64,000 bases of DNA from Streptomyces sp. NBC_00663 (GTDB taxonomy: Bacteria; Actinomycetota; Actinomycetes; Streptomycetales; Streptomycetaceae): NCBI RefSeq assembly GCF_036226885.1, contig NZ_CP109027.1, positions 7,874,001 through 7,938,000 on the forward strand, given 5' to 3'. Below, piece by piece: positions 32,487 through 40,524 of the stretch. The notes beneath the pieces were generated by a model that did not search any database, was not told where the DNA came from, and worked only from the letters and a program-made list of their open reading frames with translations. Numbering within the stretch: the stretch's first letter is position 1; each line of letters opens with the position of its first letter. A program made the position numbers and the translations under genes.

Positions 32487-33080
32487 ATGGCCCAAGCGCG
32501 TGTGAAGGCCCGCAGGCTGTCCTTCCTCGGGGGCGAGCGGTTCGCCGTGTTCGCCGAGTGTCTGCTCACCGGGGTGTGGATCGCGGTGGCCTCGCTCGGA
32601 GTCGTCACCTACCCCGCGGCCTTCGCCGCCGGCGCCCGGCACCTCCGGCGCCGTACCGGCCACGAGGGCGGCGGATGGGGGGAGTTCCTCGCGGACTTCC
32701 GTACGGCCCTGCGCGGCGGCTGGGTCGTCGGGGTCGCCGGGTGGGCCGTCGCCGCCGTGGTCTGGGTGGACGTCCTGGCCGCGCGGGCCGGGCTGCCCGG
32801 TGGGCCGCTCGTCGGGGCCGTCGGCATCTTCGCGCTGATCGGAGTCGTCGTGGCCCTGCTGCGGGCGGCGGCCGTCTGGGCGCCCGGTGACAGCTGGCGG
32901 GCGCTGCTCGCCGCTGCCGGGCGGCGGACCGTGCTCGATCCCGCCGGGTCCTTCCTGGTCGTCTGCGGTCTTGGCGTGGTCGCCCTGTCCGCCATGTTCG
33001 TCGCGCCGCTGGCGGTTCCCGTCCTGGGAGCCGTCGCGGCGGCCGCCGTCGCCGTCGAGGAGCGGTACCGGAACCGCTGA
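32487..33080 (+). CDS. YesL-like DUF624 membrane protein
   Basis: This 197-residue protein has about five spans and matches the DUF624/YesL pattern (LTGVWIAVASLGVVTYPAAFA near residue 28). B. subtilis yesL lies next to its rhamnogalacturonan uptake genes yesOPQ, so this position in a permease operon is telling. The ATG is 13 bases after the permease stop. The biochemical role is unknown. Confidence 0.78.
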   Translation: MAQARVKARRLSFLGGERFAVFAECLLTGVWIAVASLGVVTYPAAFAAGARHLRRRTGHEGGGWGEFLADFRTALRGGWVVGVAGWAVAAVVWVDVLAARAGLPGGPLVGAVGIFALIGVVVALLRAAAVWAPGDSWRALLAAAGRRTVLDPAGSFLVVCGLGVVALSAMFVAPLAVPVLGAVAAAAVAVEERYRNR

Positions 33081-33181
33081 CGGGCGGTGTCCTCGCACCA
33101 CAAGGTCGGCGCCCCGGGCGCCGCGCCTCTCACTGTCATGCCCCTGACCAGCCGCACAGCCGTACATGGAAAGGAATGACC

Positions 33182-35917
33182 ATGTCTCCCATCCCCCGCA
33201 GGTCCCTCCTCAAGGCAGCCGCCGTCGCCGGCGCCGCCGCGCAGTTCAGCTGGGCGCTAGGAGCGAAGGACGCGCAGGCCGCGCCCAGAGCCGCCGAGGC
33301 CGACGCCGATCCCGTGACCCTGGACTGGCTGGAGGACGGCGGACTCGGCGCCGCCCCCGGCTCCACCCTCGGTGTGCCCTGGCCGAAGGGCGTCTACCAG
33401 GAGGACCAGACCTTCGCGCTGACGGACGCCGACGGCAAATCCGTACCCGTGCAGTCCTGGCCGCTCGCCTACTGGCCGGACGGCTCCCTCAAGTGGACGG
33501 CCCACGCGGTGAGTTCGGGCAACGGCAAGCTCACGCTGGCCGCCGGCGAGGCCGCCGTGCCCGACAAGAAGGTCACCGTCGACAAGAGCGGCGGCACGAT
33601 CACCGTCTCCACCGGTGTCATCACCGCGAAGATCGGCAAGTCCGGTGCCACGCTGATCAAGTCCGTCACCCGCGGTTCCACCGAGATCGCCAAGAACGGC
33701 AAGCTCGTGCTGATCCGCCAGCCCGAGATCGAGGACGAGGACCAGGGCGCGGTCAAGACCGAGCGCTTCGACGGGGCCATCTCCGAGGTCACCGTCGAGC
33801 AGGACGGGCCGGTCCGCGCGGTCGTCCGCATCGACGGCAAACACCGCAAGGGCGACCGGAGTTGGCTGCCGTTCTCCATCCGCCTGTACTTCTACGCGGG
33901 CGCCGACTCCTTCCGCATGGTGCACACCATCACCTTCGACGGCACCCAGGAGCCGGGCAAGGCCAGCGGTGACTTCATCCGCGGCATCGGCGTCCGCTTC
34001 ACCGTGCCGATGCGCGACCAGTCCTACGACCGCCACATCCGCATCGGCGGCGAGGGCACCGGTCTGCTGCGCGAGGCCGTCAAGGGCATCACGGGCCTGC
34101 GCCGCGACCCGGGAGCCGCCGTCCAGGCCGCCCAGTACGCGGGCGAGAAGCTGCCGGATCCCGCTACCTGGGACCAGCGCGTCACGACCCGCCTCCAGTA
34201 CATCCCCGAGTGGGGCGACTACACCCTCTCCCAGCTCTCCGCCGACGGCTTCACCCTGCGCAAGCGCACCAAGAAGGGGCACGGCTGGATCGGCGCCGGC
34301 GGCGGCAAGCGGGCCTCCGGGTTCGGTTACGTCGGCGGCGTCAGCGGCGGACTCTCCTTCGGCCTCAGGGACTTCTGGGAGAAGTTCCCCGCCCAGCTCG
34401 ACATCCGTGATGCCCAGACCGACGAGGCCGAGGTCACCCTCTGGCTCTGGTCGCCCGAGGCGCAGCCCATGGACCTGCGCTTCTACCACGACGGCATGGG
34501 CCAGGACACCTTCGCCGAGCAGCTCGAGGGCCTCAACATCACCTACGAGGACTACGAGCCCGAGTTCGGCACGCCGTACGGCATCGCCCGCACCTCGGAA
34601 CTGCTGTTCTGGGCCAACGAGTCGACGCCGACCCCGGCCAAGCTCGCCGAACAGGTCGAGGCCGTACGGGTGTTGCCGCAGCTGGCCGCGCCGCCCAAGC
34701 AGCTCATCAAGGCGAAGGTCTTCGGACCCGGCCTGTACTCCGAGCCCGACCGTTCCACCGCCGCCAAGTCGAAGATCGAGGACCACCTCGACTTCCTCTT
34801 CACCTACTACAAGGACCAGGTGGAGCAGCGCCGTTGGTACGGCTTCTGGGACTACGGCGACATCATGCACACCTATGACACCGTCAGGCACCAGTGGCGG
34901 TACGACATCGGCGGCTACGCCTGGGACAACTCCGAGCTCTCGCCCGACCTCTGGCTGTGGTTCGCGTACATCCGCTCAGGCCGCGCGGACATCTTCCGGT
35001 TCGCCGAGTCGATGACCCGGCACACCGGTGAGGTCGACGTCTACCACCTCGGCAAGTGGGCCGGCCTCGGCACCCGGCACGGTGTGCAGCACTACGCCGA
35101 CAGCGCCAAGCAGCAGCGCATCGCCAACACCACCTACCGGCGCTACTACTACTTCCTCACCGCGGACGAGCGGGTCGGCGACCTCATGCACGCCAACGTT
35201 GACTCCGATGAGACGTTCCTCGTCCTCGACCCGCTGCGCAAGGTACGCACCGACGTCTACACGCCCGACCGGCACGCCCTGTCGGTCGGGTTCGGCACGG
35301 ACTGGAGCGGGCTCGTGTCGGCGTGGCTGACGGAGTGGGAGCGCAAGGGCCCCAAGTGGGAGAAGGCCAAGGCCCGCGTGCTGTCCACGATGGAGGGCAT
35401 CGCCGCACAGCCCAACGGGTTCGTCCAGGGCAGTGGGTTGTACGACCTCGACACGGGCAAGTTCGCGGTCGCGTCGGCGCCGGTGGTCGGGGTCTCGCAC
35501 CTCTCCGCCGTCTTCGGCCTCAACGAGCTGTGCGCCGAACTCATCGACCTCGTCGACATGCCCAAGTTCAACGAGGCGTACTTCGACTACTGCCGCTACT
35601 TCAACGCCACCAAGGCCGAGCAGGCGGCACGGTACGGGTCCAACTTCGGGACGCTGCTGCTGTTCCAGGGGCACTCGCGGCTCGACGCGTACGCCGCGGT
35701 GCAGACCGGGGACGAGAAGCTGGCCAAGCGGGCCTGGGACAAGTTCTACAACTCCGACGGGTACAAGGAGTCGGCGCCCTGGAAGACGGAGGAGTTGAGT
35801 GGGCCGGTGACGTTGGTCGCGGGTAGTGAGGCGGCCTGGATCTCGACCAACGACACGGCTCTGTACGGGCTTGCCGCGATCGAGAACCTGGCGCTGCTCG
35901 GGGACAAGATGCCGTAA
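33182..35917 (+). CDS. Tat-exported PL26-like exo-rhamnogalacturonan lyase
   Basis: This 911-residue protein has a twin-arginine signal (PRRSLLKAAAV, RR at 6-7) and an AQA cleavage site. The N-terminal beta domain (VQSWPLAYWPDGSLKWTAHA) and the following catalytic part resemble the PcRGLX family of exo-rhamnogalacturonan lyases (polysaccharide lyase family 26), a substantial domain rich in Tyr/Trp (RRWYGFWDYGDIMHTYDT). These cut rhamnogalacturonan I by beta-elimination. ATG 33182 has AAGGA 6 bases upstream and is preferred over the ATG at 33176. It is the last gene of the transporter operon. Confidence 0.75.
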   Translation: MSPIPRRSLLKAAAVAGAAAQFSWALGAKDAQAAPRAAEADADPVTLDWLEDGGLGAAPGSTLGVPWPKGVYQEDQTFALTDADGKSVPVQSWPLAYWPDGSLKWTAHAVSSGNGKLTLAAGEAAVPDKKVTVDKSGGTITVSTGVITAKIGKSGATLIKSVTRGSTEIAKNGKLVLIRQPEIEDEDQGAVKTERFDGAISEVTVEQDGPVRAVVRIDGKHRKGDRSWLPFSIRLYFYAGADSFRMVHTITFDGTQEPGKASGDFIRGIGVRFTVPMRDQSYDRHIRIGGEGTGLLREAVKGITGLRRDPGAAVQAAQYAGEKLPDPATWDQRVTTRLQYIPEWGDYTLSQLSADGFTLRKRTKKGHGWIGAGGGKRASGFGYVGGVSGGLSFGLRDFWEKFPAQLDIRDAQTDEAEVTLWLWSPEAQPMDLRFYHDGMGQDTFAEQLEGLNITYEDYEPEFGTPYGIARTSELLFWANESTPTPAKLAEQVEAVRVLPQLAAPPKQLIKAKVFGPGLYSEPDRSTAAKSKIEDHLDFLFTYYKDQVEQRRWYGFWDYGDIMHTYDTVRHQWRYDIGGYAWDNSELSPDLWLWFAYIRSGRADIFRFAESMTRHTGEVDVYHLGKWAGLGTRHGVQHYADSAKQQRIANTTYRRYYYFLTADERVGDLMHANVDSDETFLVLDPLRKVRTDVYTPDRHALSVGFGTDWSGLVSAWLTEWERKGPKWEKAKARVLSTMEGIAAQPNGFVQGSGLYDLDTGKFAVASAPVVGVSHLSAVFGLNELCAELIDLVDMPKFNEAYFDYCRYFNATKAEQAARYGSNFGTLLLFQGHSRLDAYAAVQTGDEKLAKRAWDKFYNSDGYKESAPWKTEELSGPVTLVAGSEAAWISTNDTALYGLAAIENLALLGDKMP

Positions 35918-35925
35918 CGGTTCGT

Positions 35926-35985
35926 GGGGAACTGCGGGACCGTTGTGGCTGGTCGCGCAGTTCCCCGCTCCCCTTGGGGCGTCAG
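35926..35985 (+). terminator. Terminator of the sugar operon (extragenic palindrome, copy 2)
   Basis: A perfect 11-bp stem (35926-35936 with 35956-35966) is extended inside by GACC/GGTC. The right arm continues into CCCCGCTCCCC, the inverse of the words seen at 3349 and 61946. It separates convergent genes. Confidence 0.8.
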
Positions 35986-38360
35986 CTCATCCTTCCCAGG
36001 ATGTTGCGCATTCTTTGGACGTCCCTGATGCGGCGCTCGTACGTCGCGCCGAGCGCGAGGAGCAGGAGGCCCGCCAGCGCCGGTGGTACCCAGCGGGGGA
36101 GCGCGTCCGTCACCTGGACTATGTACGGGGCCAGTTCGTGCAGGGCGTCCAGGGCCAGGACCGCGCCGCCCAGGACCAGGGGTGCCTGAAGGCTGTAGCC
36201 CCCGCCCAGCAGGGTGAGGGACAGGGCCGCCAGACCCAGGAGCAGGGGACGGGTCCAGTGCGGGTCGCCCCAGGCCGCGGCCAGGCTCGGCAGGAGCGTG
36301 GTGGCCAGGGCGGGGCCGTAGGCCGTCCAGGACGACGTCTGTGGGTCGCGCCGCCTGCGGAGGAAGCCGACGAGCAGCGCCGGGGCCGTGACCGGGAGGG
36401 TGTAGGCCTCGGGGGTACCGACGTCCCAGGCCGCCAGGCGCACCCAGCTGGCCAGGACGAAGAGGACGGCGGCCGCGTAGCCGACGGCGCGGCGGTCGGG
36501 GCGGAGCGCGGTGCCCGCCGCGATCACTCCGCACAGGGCCAGGACCAGGGCGAGCATCGGCGGGTCGGTCGCGGCGAGAGCGAGGGCCGGCAGAGCGGCG
36601 ACGGCTCCGGTGACCTCCACCGCCACGGTCGCCCGGGCGTCCTTGAGCCGTGCCGCCAGCAGGGCCGCGGCCACCGGGACCGCCAGCACGAGCAGGGCCG
36701 TGTACTGCGGCTGCCAGTCGGCCGCCGCTCCGGTCGCGCAGGCCAGCGCGGTGGCGTACGTGAGCGCGGTCGGGGCCGTGACGGCGGTGCACCGCCAGGA
36801 GACCACGGCGAAGAACGCCGTCAGGGCGCCGAGCGCGGTGAGGGTCGCCGACTGGGAGGCGAGGGCGGCGAAAGCCAGGTCGGCCGAGGTGGCGAGGGCC
36901 AGGACGGTAGCGGTCGGCTGGCCGTAGGGAGAGGCCAGGACCACGCCCGTCACCGACCCCAGGACCAACAGACCGAGCGTGTACGGCAGTTCCAGCACCG
37001 CGGGGAGCGTCAGCGCCGCGGCCCACGTCAGCACCAGCGCGCCGGTGAGGGCGCGTGGACGCCAGTCCGTGTGCCGTACGGCCAGGGCCAGTACCGCCGC
37101 CACGGCCACCAGGACCAGCGGAGCCGTCGCCGCGTCCGGCGGCCAGGGGGCGTCCACCGTGACCGCCTCGCGAAGGTCGGCCGGCGCCCCGGACCAGGCA
37201 TGGGCCACCCAGGCGACCGGGCCCAGCAAGGACACCGCCACGACAGGCAGGGCCCACGTCACGGCCAGGGCCTGTACGGCACCGGAGGCCGCCGCGAACC
37301 CGCGCCGCACCTGCTCCGGCAGCCTGTCCGGTCGTACGGCCGCCAACAGGGCGACACCGCAGGCGAGATGGACCGGAACCGTCCAGGTGCCGGGCAGCGC
37401 GGAGCGCGCGACGCCGCCGAGCGCGGCGACCGTCAGGAGGGCGGAGGCGACCGAGAGGCCGAGGGCGTGAGCGGTGCCCTGTGACGCCGGGGCGTTCGTC
37501 GCGGGCTGTGCGTCGCTCGCGCCTCGCCATGCCGCGGCCAGCGTGATCGCCGCGGCCAGGAGGAGGAGCGCCGCCGCACGGGCGGCGGCGCTCGGGCCGG
37601 TTGCCGTCCAGGACAGCGAACCGGCCGCCCACACGCCCGAGCCGCCCAGACCGTACGCGCCGACGACGGCGAGAAGACGTACGGGACCGGCGGTCGCTCG
37701 GAGCGCCACACCTGTGTCGAACGCGGCCGTCACCAGCAGGGCCGCCGTGACGCCGTACGAGTCGGCATCCAGCGCCAGCGCGCCGAAGAAGAGCGGCAGT
37801 TGGGCCGCCAGGAGGGCCGAGGGGAGCGGCAGACGCAGGTCCCGCAAGGGCGGCAGCAGGCCGTACGCCAGCCACAGGGCCGCCAGCAGAGTCGACGCGA
37901 CCGCCGTGTAGGGCGCGCCCTCCGCCGCTGTGAACACCGCCCCGTGCAGCGCGTACGCGTCCAGGACCGTCAGCGCCAGAGCCAGGCCCGCCACCGACTC
38001 GGCGGTGGAGCGCAGGCCCCGCTTCAGCAGCGCCGGCGGTGCGGCCAGCGTGGCCGCGGTGACCGCGCCGAGCACCAGGGCCCGCCCGGCGATCCCCAGC
38101 TCACCCCAGCTGACCAGGGTGAACGCCGTCGCCGCGATGACCAGCAGCACACCGCCGAGCACCAGCAGTACGTTCTGCACCCGCGGCGCGGCGGCCTCGG
38201 GGCGGGGCGGGGTGGACGGGCGCGGCGGAGCGGACGGTGTCTGCACCGCGGTGACCAGCCAGGCGCGGCGCCTGAGCAACTGGGTCCGGCGGGCGTCGAG
38301 ATGGAACAGCTCCGCGTCCAGGAGCCGCAACTCCTCGGCCGGGGGCGGAAAATGCGTCAT
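35982..38360 (-). CDS. Large polytopic membrane protein, unknown function
   Basis: This protein of about 790 residues has a short N-terminal helix pair (ELRLLDAELFHLDARRTQLL), a Pro-rich linker, then about 20 or more hydrophobic segments rich in Ala/Leu. No transporter or glycosyltransferase motif is recognised. The ATG at 38360 is chosen; another ATG at 38396 would place the start next to a pair of direct repeats. It is divergent from the SRPBCC gene. Confidence 0.78.
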   Translation of the reverse strand: MTHFPPPAEELRLLDAELFHLDARRTQLLRRRAWLVTAVQTPSAPPRPSTPPRPEAAAPRVQNVLLVLGGVLLVIAATAFTLVSWGELGIAGRALVLGAVTAATLAAPPALLKRGLRSTAESVAGLALALTVLDAYALHGAVFTAAEGAPYTAVASTLLAALWLAYGLLPPLRDLRLPLPSALLAAQLPLFFGALALDADSYGVTAALLVTAAFDTGVALRATAGPVRLLAVVGAYGLGGSGVWAAGSLSWTATGPSAAARAAALLLLAAAITLAAAWRGASDAQPATNAPASQGTAHALGLSVASALLTVAALGGVARSALPGTWTVPVHLACGVALLAAVRPDRLPEQVRRGFAAASGAVQALAVTWALPVVAVSLLGPVAWVAHAWSGAPADLREAVTVDAPWPPDAATAPLVLVAVAAVLALAVRHTDWRPRALTGALVLTWAAALTLPAVLELPYTLGLLVLGSVTGVVLASPYGQPTATVLALATSADLAFAALASQSATLTALGALTAFFAVVSWRCTAVTAPTALTYATALACATGAAADWQPQYTALLVLAVPVAAALLAARLKDARATVAVEVTGAVAALPALALAATDPPMLALVLALCGVIAAGTALRPDRRAVGYAAAVLFVLASWVRLAAWDVGTPEAYTLPVTAPALLVGFLRRRRDPQTSSWTAYGPALATTLLPSLAAAWGDPHWTRPLLLGLAALSLTLLGGGYSLQAPLVLGGAVLALDALHELAPYIVQVTDALPRWVPPALAGLLLLALGATYERRIRDVQRMRNILGRMS

Positions 38361-38403
38361 GCCTTCGAGTGTGGTCCGGGTCACGTCGTACGACATGAGT
38401 GCG

Positions 38404-38423
38404 CGTACTCAGAACGTACTCAG
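38404..38423. repeat. Two 9-bp direct repeats one helical turn apart
   Basis: CGTACTCAG occurs at 38404-38412 and 38415-38423, period 11, in the narrow space between two divergent genes. The arrangement is typical of an operator for a dimeric or cooperative regulator. Confidence 0.7.
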
Positions 38424-38446
38424 TTCCCTACGGGCAGACTCTGTGC

Positions 38447-38893
38447 ATGGACTGGAGCCATTACCGCTTCCACACCCGGTGGACCTTGCCCGCGCCGCCC
38501 GCCACCGTCTACGACGCGCTCGAACAGGCCGAGGAGTACCCCCGCTGGTGGCCCCAGGTCCGTGCCGTCGAGCGCCTCGACGACACCACCGGCGTCATCA
38601 GGATCCGGGCCACACTGCCGTACGACCTCGTCTTCACCGCACGCGAGGTGCGGCGCGACCGGGCGGGCGGGGTGCTGGAGATCGCCATGACCGGGGACCT
38701 GGAGGGCTGGGCACGCTGGACGATCACGGGGGACGGGGCGGGCACCCTCGCGCTGTACGACCAGGTCGTCGACGTGAACAAGCCGCTGCTGCGGCGGCTC
38801 GCCGTACCGGGGCGGCCGGTGTTCCGGGCCAACCACCGGCTGATGATGCGGGCCGGACGGCGGGGCCTTGCCGCGTACTTGGAAGCGGTTTGA
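38447..38893 (+). CDS. SRPBCC (START-like) family protein
   Basis: This 148-residue protein is of the polyketide cyclase/lipid-binding fold: TLPAPPATVYDALEQAEEYPRWWPQV at the N-terminus followed by alternating strands and a C-terminal helix. Such proteins bind hydrophobic ligands, and the catalytic role is unknown. The ATG at 38447 is chosen. The tRNA promoter overlaps its stop codon. Confidence 0.85.
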   Translation: MDWSHYRFHTRWTLPAPPATVYDALEQAEEYPRWWPQVRAVERLDDTTGVIRIRATLPYDLVFTAREVRRDRAGGVLEIAMTGDLEGWARWTITGDGAGTLALYDQVVDVNKPLLRRLAVPGRPVFRANHRLMMRAGRRGLAAYLEAV

Positions 38894-38919
38894 AGGAAGC
38901 CCGTCGGGACCTGTATTGT
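38890..38919 (+). promoter_or_regulatory. Promoter of tRNA-Val copy 2
   Basis: TTGAAG (38890-38895) and TATTGT (38914-38919) are 18 bases apart. The -35 overlaps the SRPBCC stop codon. The -10 ends 13 bases before the tRNA. Confidence 0.6.
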
Positions 38920-38932
38920 TCAGTGCGTTCCC

Positions 38933-39004
38933 GGGCGATTAGCTCAGTGGGAGAGCGCTTCGTTCACACCGAAGAGGTCACTGGTTCGAACCCAGTATCG
39001 CCCA
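38933..39004 (+). tRNA. tRNA-Val (CAC), copy 2
   Basis: It is 72 nt and identical over its full length to the gene at 28920, with anticodon CAC, discriminator A and no encoded CCA. Confidence 0.96.
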
Positions 39005-39012
39005 CCGGGAGA

Positions 39013-39046
39013 AAGCCGGTCCGCGTCACGCGGACCGGCTTCTTTT
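39013..39046 (+). terminator. Intrinsic terminator of tRNA-Val copy 2
   Basis: A perfect 13-bp stem (39013-39025 with 39029-39041) with a TCA loop is followed by CTTTTT. Confidence 0.92.
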
Positions 39047-39060
39047 TGTTCCCAGGGGGT

Positions 39061-39789
39061 TCAGGCGGCCGCGGCCGGCAGCTCGGGACGCAGCGGCCAC
39101 GACGGGTCCACCGCCTCCGGGGTGCCGCTGCGCGCGAACCACGCCTGGAGGCCCCGGGCCTGTGCCGCGTGCCAATCCGTCTGAAGCGTGTGCAGCTCGT
39201 TGGGGGACAGCCGCTCCAGACGGGTCGCGAAACGCCGGCCCACCGCGCGCACGACCTCCAGTGCGGCCAGGGCGTCCGCCCCCGCGTCATGCGCGCCGTC
39301 CAGCGTGACGCCGTAGTGCGCGCACAGGTCGGTCAGGGTGCGGCGGCCCTTGCGGTAGCGGTCCAGATGCTTGTCCAGGACCCGTGGATCGAGGACCAGC
39401 AGCGGCGCCGACTCGAACCAGCGGTCCAGGGACGAGGCCCGATGGCGGCGCAACTCCCGGTCCAGGAGCGTCAGATCGAACGGCGCGTTCATCACCACCA
39501 ACGGCCGCCCCGCGGACGCCTGTTCGCCCAGGTGCTCCGCTATCTCGTACATCACCGGCGCCGGCCAGCGGCCGTTGCGCTGGAGATGTTCGTCCGTCAG
39601 CCCGTGCACCGCCGTCGCGCCCTCGGGCACCGGCACACCCGGGTTCACCAGCCATCGGGCCACCCGCGGCCGGGTACCCGGGGCGTCCTGGACGACGACG
39701 GCGGCCGACACGATCCGGTCGGTCTCCACGTCGACGCCCGTCGTCTCCGTGTCGAAGGCGGCCAGGGGCCCCTCGTACCAGCACGTCAT
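39061..39789 (-). CDS. DnaQ-like 3'-5' exonuclease
   Basis: This 242-residue DEDDh exonuclease has Exo I AAFDTETTGVD, Exo II in VMNAPFDLTLL, and Exo III HDAGADALAAL. There is no helicase or polymerase part, so it is a stand-alone nuclease, perhaps for RNA or DNA repair. The ATG at 39789 is chosen. It converges with the tRNA-Val terminator. Confidence 0.9.
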   Translation of the reverse strand: MTCWYEGPLAAFDTETTGVDVETDRIVSAAVVVQDAPGTRPRVARWLVNPGVPVPEGATAVHGLTDEHLQRNGRWPAPVMYEIAEHLGEQASAGRPLVVMNAPFDLTLLDRELRRHRASSLDRWFESAPLLVLDPRVLDKHLDRYRKGRRTLTDLCAHYGVTLDGAHDAGADALAALEVVRAVGRRFATRLERLSPNELHTLQTDWHAAQARGLQAWFARSGTPEAVDPSWPLRPELPAAAA

Positions 39790-39957
39790 ACCAACACAAC
39801 CCCTCGTTCACCCACGGCAGCTGACGCACCGTCTTCTGCCTGTTTGGTGATACCCGGGCTGTTTGCGCCGTACGCCGGAAGGACACAACAGGAATACGGG
39901 TCTTTGCAGTTCAGAGACCCGCGGTTCGGATTCACCGAGCGTGGAAGGCTGTTGGTC

Positions 39958-40524
39958 ATGGCGATAGCGCGGCCCGAGCGGGGCGGGCTGCTGCCCGAAC
40001 GTACGGGCTCCCTGCGCGGCACACTCGCCACCACCGCCTGCATGGAGACCTTGCAGGTGGGCTATCTGCACGCCGTCGCCGCGGCGGCCGGCTGCTCGCT
40101 GTCGCAGCCCTTCCCCGACAACGGCATCGACTGGCACGTCAGTCACGGCTCGCCGGGGCACACGGTCGACGACGAGGTCACCATCAAGGTGCAGCTCAAG
40201 TGCACCTACCAGGTCGCCCCGAACCCGCCCGGCCGCTTCTTCTCCTTCACGCTCGACAACGACCATCTGCGCAAGCTCGCGCGCACCCCCGTCTCGGTGC
40301 ACAAGATCCTCGTGGTCATGCTGGTGCCGCGATCCCAGGACGACTGGCTGCGCGCCAGCCACGACCGCCTCGACCTGCGGCACTGCTGCTACTGGGTCAA
40401 TCTCGCCGGGCACCCGATCACGGGCCGGACCCGGACCACCGTGCGGATACCGACCTCACGCATCTTCGACGACCGGGCGCTGTGCGAGATCATGACGCGG
40501 GTCGGGACGGGAGGCAGACCATGA
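39958..40524 (+). CDS. DUF4365-type protein
   Basis: This 188-residue protein has an ERTGSLRGTLATTACMETL start, GIDWHVSH, then IKVQLKCTYQV. The D...QLK arrangement recalls the PD-(D/E)XK nuclease core that has been suggested for this domain family. The ATG at 39958 has GGAAGG about 10 bases upstream. It overlaps the next gene by four bases (ATGA), so the two products probably act together. Nuclease activity is a hypothesis only. Confidence 0.8.
   Translation: MAIARPERGGLLPERTGSLRGTLATTACMETLQVGYLHAVAAAAGCSLSQPFPDNGIDWHVSHGSPGHTVDDEVTIKVQLKCTYQVAPNPPGRFFSFTLDNDHLRKLARTPVSVHKILVVMLVPRSQDDWLRASHDRLDLRHCCYWVNLAGHPITGRTRTTVRIPTSRIFDDRALCEIMTRVGTGGRP

Noticed and set aside
28920-39004. Integrated plasmid or prophage between the tRNA-Val copies
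   Set aside because: There is no integrase, excisionase, replication or phage gene, and the repeated sequence is simply the complete tRNA gene.
37930-40524. 864-codon plus-strand frame spanning the large membrane gene, a tRNA and the DUF4365 gene
   Set aside because: Only the last part (from 39958) is a real gene; the rest crosses a tRNA gene and an intrinsic terminator.
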